Origin: Coffea arabica
Taxonomy: Eukaryota; Streptophyta; Magnoliopsida; Gentianales; Rubiaceae
Length of the DNA stretch: 64,000 bases
Direction of reading: 5' to 3'
Assembly: GCF_036785885.1 (NCBI RefSeq)
Contig: NC_092326.1
Span: forward strand, 43,114,287 to 43,178,286
Part shown: positions 60,501 to 64,000 of the stretch, in pieces
How positions within the stretch are numbered: position 1 is the stretch's first letter
Layout: every line of letters starts with the position of its first letter
Position numbers and translations under genes: made by a program
Notes under the pieces: generated by a model
The model's input: only the letters and a program-made list of their open reading frames with translations
Told to the model about the DNA's origin: nothing
Database searches by the model: none

Positions 60501-62631
60501 TGTGATGAATCAGCACAATTCACTAGGTTGTCCTCAATGACCAGTGAATCCTGCAATCAGTTAAAGAACTAACATCTGCAATCAATGAACTTAAAAACAA
60601 TTTTCACGTTCATCAATCTATGCTCCAATAAATATGAATAACTTTCTCATTCAAGAAAACAAGAACTAAAACAACAGAGGAAATATTCATACAAGTACAC
60701 TCACAACTGGAGCAATCTCAGAAAGAAGTTCGCCCACTGACTTTGCTGTTGAAATGCCAGGGGGAGCAGACGATGAACTAGAAGCATCCGCGCCAACACT
60801 TTGAAGACCAGCTATGATCTCATATAACAGATTCTAAAGGGAAAAACAAATCTTACCATCAGCTCACATTGAAAGAATAATCAGAGACCCACAAACATCA
60901 GGTTAACCACAAGCAGCAAGCAGAGTGCTTAGTGGCTACAAGCTTGATGTTATAACCAAAGATACATAGTCAGCTGTCTATTGAATTGCAAAATTAGTAC
61001 AGTAAAATGAGAAGGCATTACCCAGAATTAACCCATTCTTTCTAGTTTTGATATAGATTATGCCACAATCAATCAACTCCAACCCCCTCCCCCCACTAGC
61101 AGCATAAACAAATAATACATACAAGCAGACAAAATTCCATTCAGGTATATCAGGATGACACCTTTCCCAATTCACATAAATAACAAAATCTAGAGATTAA
61201 TTGGAATTTGAGTTAATTAAACAGGGGATTGAAGCTGAGGAGACCTCGGTCTAGTGGCTAAGCTTGAGGCCCTAGGAATTAAAGGTCCTGGTTTTGAGTC
61301 CCCTTCCCCCTTCCCGCTTCTTAAATCCTACCTCTCCCCTGCCTAAAAAAATAGCAAAAAAACAGGGGATTAAAAATGCCTCCTAATCATTGAACACATT
61401 TAAGCAAATTGAGGTCCAGCAATGATATAATGTAAAGTTCACTGCCCATATTCACACGGTATGAAGTTTCAACAGTTTACGAGAAACCAAAGTTCACTAA
61501 CTTTTAGTATCTAGGATATGGTTTGTATCAATGAACATCCACCACCTCTTGTCTTCTTGCCACCCAAACAGCAAAAGAATATAGACAAGCACTATTGAAT
61601 CACAAATGACAATATGATAAGTAGAAGTTACCTCATCTGGATCATCACTGACCTTGAGGTCCCCCAAATCAGAGTATTTCTCTTTTTTACTTGTATGGGC
61701 AGGTGTAAGTTGAGGAGGGTGAAGAACATTATAGAAGAATATTGTTACTGAGTCATAATAAAACTGAGGTCGAGAGGAATTGTGGTCGCCATCAAACTTG
61801 ATCATATTCTTATCACCCTGTCAAAGAACAACACTGAGAACTACACAACCATGATACATATATAGTGTGCATCATATACATAAAAGAAATGATCTCACAA
61901 TAGAATCTATACCGCATAAGACCCAAAAATTAGATCTGAGTGGTGAGGCTGAATAAATTTGTCATTTTTAGCATGCCCAAACAAAGCAGGAATAAATGTT
62001 CTGGGCGCAACCTGCAGGTGGAGTGAAAAAAGAAATGCAATACAATGATGAACCACAGAATCAACACCAAGCCTCCTCAAGATGAAAAAAGACAAGGAGG
62101 CTAACATGCAGGCAAGTTACCAGAAAAGAGAAAGAAAACAAACAAACAAACATGCTGGCCACTTGTGCAGATTACAATGATTTTCTTCTAACCTTTGCTT
62201 TCAAAGATAGGGACCGTCAAACATGCATTAGCTTTTGTAACAGCTGCTTAAACAAGATATTATGAAGTCTGTTTGAAAATCTACAAGGTACTATTGGAGT
62301 TATAAGAATTTAAAAGCAACGTCATTGTCAAAAGCTCCACAACAGGCACTTCAGGTTTTTCAGTTTAAAATGGTTATTCAAAATCATTATGTCAACAGCA
62401 ACTAAGAACACCTCAAATACCTATTAAGTTCAAAAAATGTAAATTAACTTTGCTGAAGCAAATGAAATAGGCCGATAGTCTAGAAGCCATGGAGATTTTA
62501 TGCATGCACCCAAGTTTATCATTTTAAAGAATCATATGAGTTATCAAAACCTGTACGCCGTCGAGGTTCATAATATCAAATTTGGCCTTCTTCTGAATCA
62601 CTCGCCGCATGTATTGAAGAGCCACCTTAAC
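53402..62631 (-). CDS. Alpha/beta-hydrolase (S33-like), C-terminal part; gene runs past right edge
   Basis: Plant alpha/beta-hydrolase of unknown substrate. Seven exons are in the window, all in phase 0: 62631-62551, 62011-61913, 61817-61632, 60833-60705, 60550-60494, 54070-53951 and 53656-53402 (308 aa to the stop). The visible fold part has VKVALQYMRRVIQKKAKFDI, FIPALFGHAKNDKFIQPHH (the acidic triad residue in the NDKF turn) and NMIKFDGDHNSSRPQ (triad His). The nucleophile serine elbow should be upstream of position 64000. The tail is Ser/Asp-rich (SCSFTSSNRESWGRCSS), then Lys-rich, ending ILKRVNHKRH. This layout fits Arabidopsis At4g14290/At3g23540-type proteins as I recall them. The intron 60493-54071 is 6.4 kb and contains retrotransposon debris. 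Confidence 0.87.
54943..54967. repeat. Poly-G run in hydrolase intron
   Basis: About 19 consecutive G residues, unusual in this AT-rich DNA. Shorter poly-G runs lie at about 47857-47868 and 48022-48031, and a C-rich run at about 53707-53722 beside poly-A. These are likely slippage tracts, and assembly error is possible. Confidence 0.7.
55800..57160 (+). mobile_element. Degenerate Ty3/gypsy fragment (LTR end, PBS, gag) in hydrolase intron
   Basis: ttggtattaggagttaaag (56517-56535) resembles a primer-binding site for initiator Met-tRNA (TTGGTATCAGAGC). It is followed at 56543 by a gag-like start, MPPHARAQSLT, and a stop. Farther on, RALDLNSEGVKIVVPNFNR then SMDAEDFLH matches the gypsy gag pattern (V-K-x-x-x-P-x-F-x-G-x-x-x-x-x-x-F). 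A last piece near 57040-57130 reads LPNYDQYGDEEQGHLVC. The LTR would lie upstream (about 55800-56510), but its start is not defined. It lies antisense to the host gene and is clearly dead. Confidence 0.6.
57460..57526. repeat. Compound (TA)n(GA)n(GGGA)n microsatellite
   Basis: A (TA)n run passes into (GA)n and then (GGGA)n, within the long hydrolase intron. Confidence 0.9.
61219..61371 (+). mobile_element. tRNA-derived SINE with perfect 12-bp target duplication
   Basis: The body, 61231-61359, carries an A-box-like ctagtggctaagc and a B-box-like ggttttgagtccc spaced as in a tRNA promoter, then a C/T-rich part and an A-rich tail. aaacaggggatt flanks it at 61219-61230 and 61360-61371. It sits in the intron between hydrolase exons 60833 and 61632, antisense to that gene. 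It is too diverged and lacks a foldable 3' half to be a working tRNA gene. Confidence 0.85.
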
Positions 62632-64000
62632 CTGGAGACAGAGGGAAGTCTCAGTGCATTAAAAGAACCAAGTTAGGAGGCTATTTGACTCCATTTTCTT
62701 TTTTAGAATTTAAAAAATGTTGTATCTTGAAAGATTTCTACAATGGTGGTACAGTGGCTTCTAATGAGATTCACCTATTGATTCCTACATGACAATTTCA
62801 TTTCCTTTCTTTTCCACCCTTTCCAGCTGTCTTCCATCCCCTTTTTCCTTCTTTCTTTGCACCTTCTGTTTCCCTCTTCAGTCTTCCCACTCCCAGCTCT
62901 TGCCCTTCCCCTGGTCCCTCCCCTCTCCTACCTCCCTCCCCACATCTTTATCCAGTGCATCCCTTTTCCCCCTCCCAGCTCCTTTAAACTCCCTCAGCCC
63001 TTCCCCATCCCTCTCCCTTCTCCCTCCGCTCACAAAAGCATAAACATCAATGGGTGGTCAAAAGTGTTATTAAGGGGTATTCATCTTCTCATACTTACGG
63101 CAATCAAAATCAAATATGATGTCACTGACTAGCTGAAAAATAAAAGTAGAATGGGGAGGGGCTTGAATGGAATTCTTCAGAAGAAACTTGTCCAAAGAGC
63201 GGCAAAGACCTAGAGTAAAATTGTTGCACAGCATGAAGTCAGGAAAATCAGCATAATGCTGCCCTCAAGTGGCGCTATTGCAGCAAGAGAAATGCAGATT
63301 ACTAGGAGAAAGAGAAAATCAGACAAGATGACTGAGGTATATGAAAAGAAGGATTGCAGCAGTGAAGTCAATTTCCTTTTGGTAATAAAAGGGGGAAATA
63401 AACAGGCCAAAAAAATGGTAGAGAAGAAAAGAAAGGAGAAGAAAGGAGGAAAAGAGAAGATGAGGAAAAAGCACAGTAACTACAAACAGTAATGCCTCAG
63501 CATTTCTTTGAATCATTTGAAAGATAATAAAAAATGTCTCTTAAATTAAGAAAGAATATGAAAATAGTCAATAATAAACATTTACTGAGTGCCATTCTCT
63601 TTTGTTTAAATGAAAAAATTTCGAACGTGTTCAAACAGTGGCAGCTTTCGTGTATTGATTTGCATGCACTCCCGCCGTTGCAGTGGCAGCTTTCGTATAT
63701 TGGCAAGCATCTTATTTGCATGCACTCCCGCCGTTGCAGTGGCAGCTTTCGTATATTGGCAAGCATCTTATTTGCATGCACTCCCACCATAGCATATCGA
63801 TAGGCCTACTCTTACTTTCACACAACACTTTTATTATTGTATTTATTACTCCAACTAGAATAATTTTTTATTAATGGAGTAGTATATTTCTTAACAAAGA
63901 TGTACATTAAATGGGGCATATTAGTAAATTAATGACCATTTTAAAAAGGAAATAGACCTATAATTTGCCAGGAAATCAAATCATGAACCATGTAAGTTTG
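62632..64000 (-). other. Intron or upstream part of the hydrolase gene
   Basis: The first visible hydrolase exon has an acceptor at 62632-62633, so upstream sequence is intron. I searched the minus strand for the expected preceding exon (family motif DSAFSNL) and did not find it. The stretch includes a CCCT-rich run (62810-63030), an A/G-rich run (63415-63475) and a tandem repeat at 63640-63790. Confidence 0.55.
63636..63790. repeat. 56-bp tandem repeat, about 2.7 copies
   Basis: The unit starting gcagtggcagctttcgtata occurs at 63680-63735 and 63736-63790, preceded by a shortened copy (63636-63679) that lacks the ggcaagcatctta part. Copies are nearly identical, so the expansion is young. Confidence 0.9.

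Noticed and set aside
61231-61359. Possible tRNA gene
   Set aside because: A and B boxes are present, but the 3' half does not pair as a tRNA; the A-rich tail and target duplication show a SINE.
62789-63132. Proline/leucine-rich open frames
   Set aside because: Caused by a CCCT-rich low-complexity stretch; no start context, splice signals or domain.

Overview
The window is nuclear DNA of a dicot plant. It is AT-rich, its protein genes are split by GT-AG introns, and the gene families are plant-specific (Pol IV/V subunit 4, GAUT, PHR1-like MYB-CC, WAV3-type RING). Long introns and intergenic gaps are full of Helitrons, a hAT element, Ty3/gypsy debris, SINEs and MITE-like repeats. I cannot fix the species; an asterid seems plausible but is only an impression. 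No tRNA or rRNA gene, CRISPR or bacterial feature is present.

Layout. 1.85-5.93 kb (+): RNA polymerase IV/V subunit 4 (NRPD4/NRPE4). 7.5-7.9 kb (+): a two-exon gene for a 65-aa secreted peptide with eight cysteines. 8.5-12.8 kb (-): GPI-anchored GH17 beta-1,3-glucanase with an X8/CBM43 domain. 14.4-16.2 kb (-) and 18.7-23.0 kb (+): a divergent pair, cytosolic phosphofructokinase (PFK2-like) and galacturonosyltransferase GAUT4-like. 26.9-30.1 kb (+): WAV3/EDA40-like RING-H2 plus vWA E3 ligase. 32.6-40.8 kb: two Helitron 3' ends on the plus strand. The first closes a region holding a broken RPA1-like (OB-fold) gene. The second closes a region holding fragments of three unrelated host genes (an RRM protein, a tetraspanin and serine hydroxymethyltransferase). 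43.4-51.6 kb (+): a MYB-CC (PHR1-like) transcription factor whose first intron contains a complete-looking 5.9-kb minus-strand Helitron, itself holding a 904-bp hAT element with a perfect 8-bp target duplication and a gypsy LTR remnant. 53.4-62.6 kb (-), running off the right edge: the C-terminal half of an alpha/beta-hydrolase with a 6.4-kb intron that contains gypsy gag debris.

The ordinary genes do not form one pathway. PFK2-like (glycolysis), GAUT4-like (pectin) and the GH17 enzyme (callose) all touch carbohydrate and wall metabolism, but I see no evidence of co-regulation. The most interesting parts are the Helitron region with multiple captured gene pieces, the three-level nested insertion in a transcription-factor intron, and the small cysteine-rich peptide gene.
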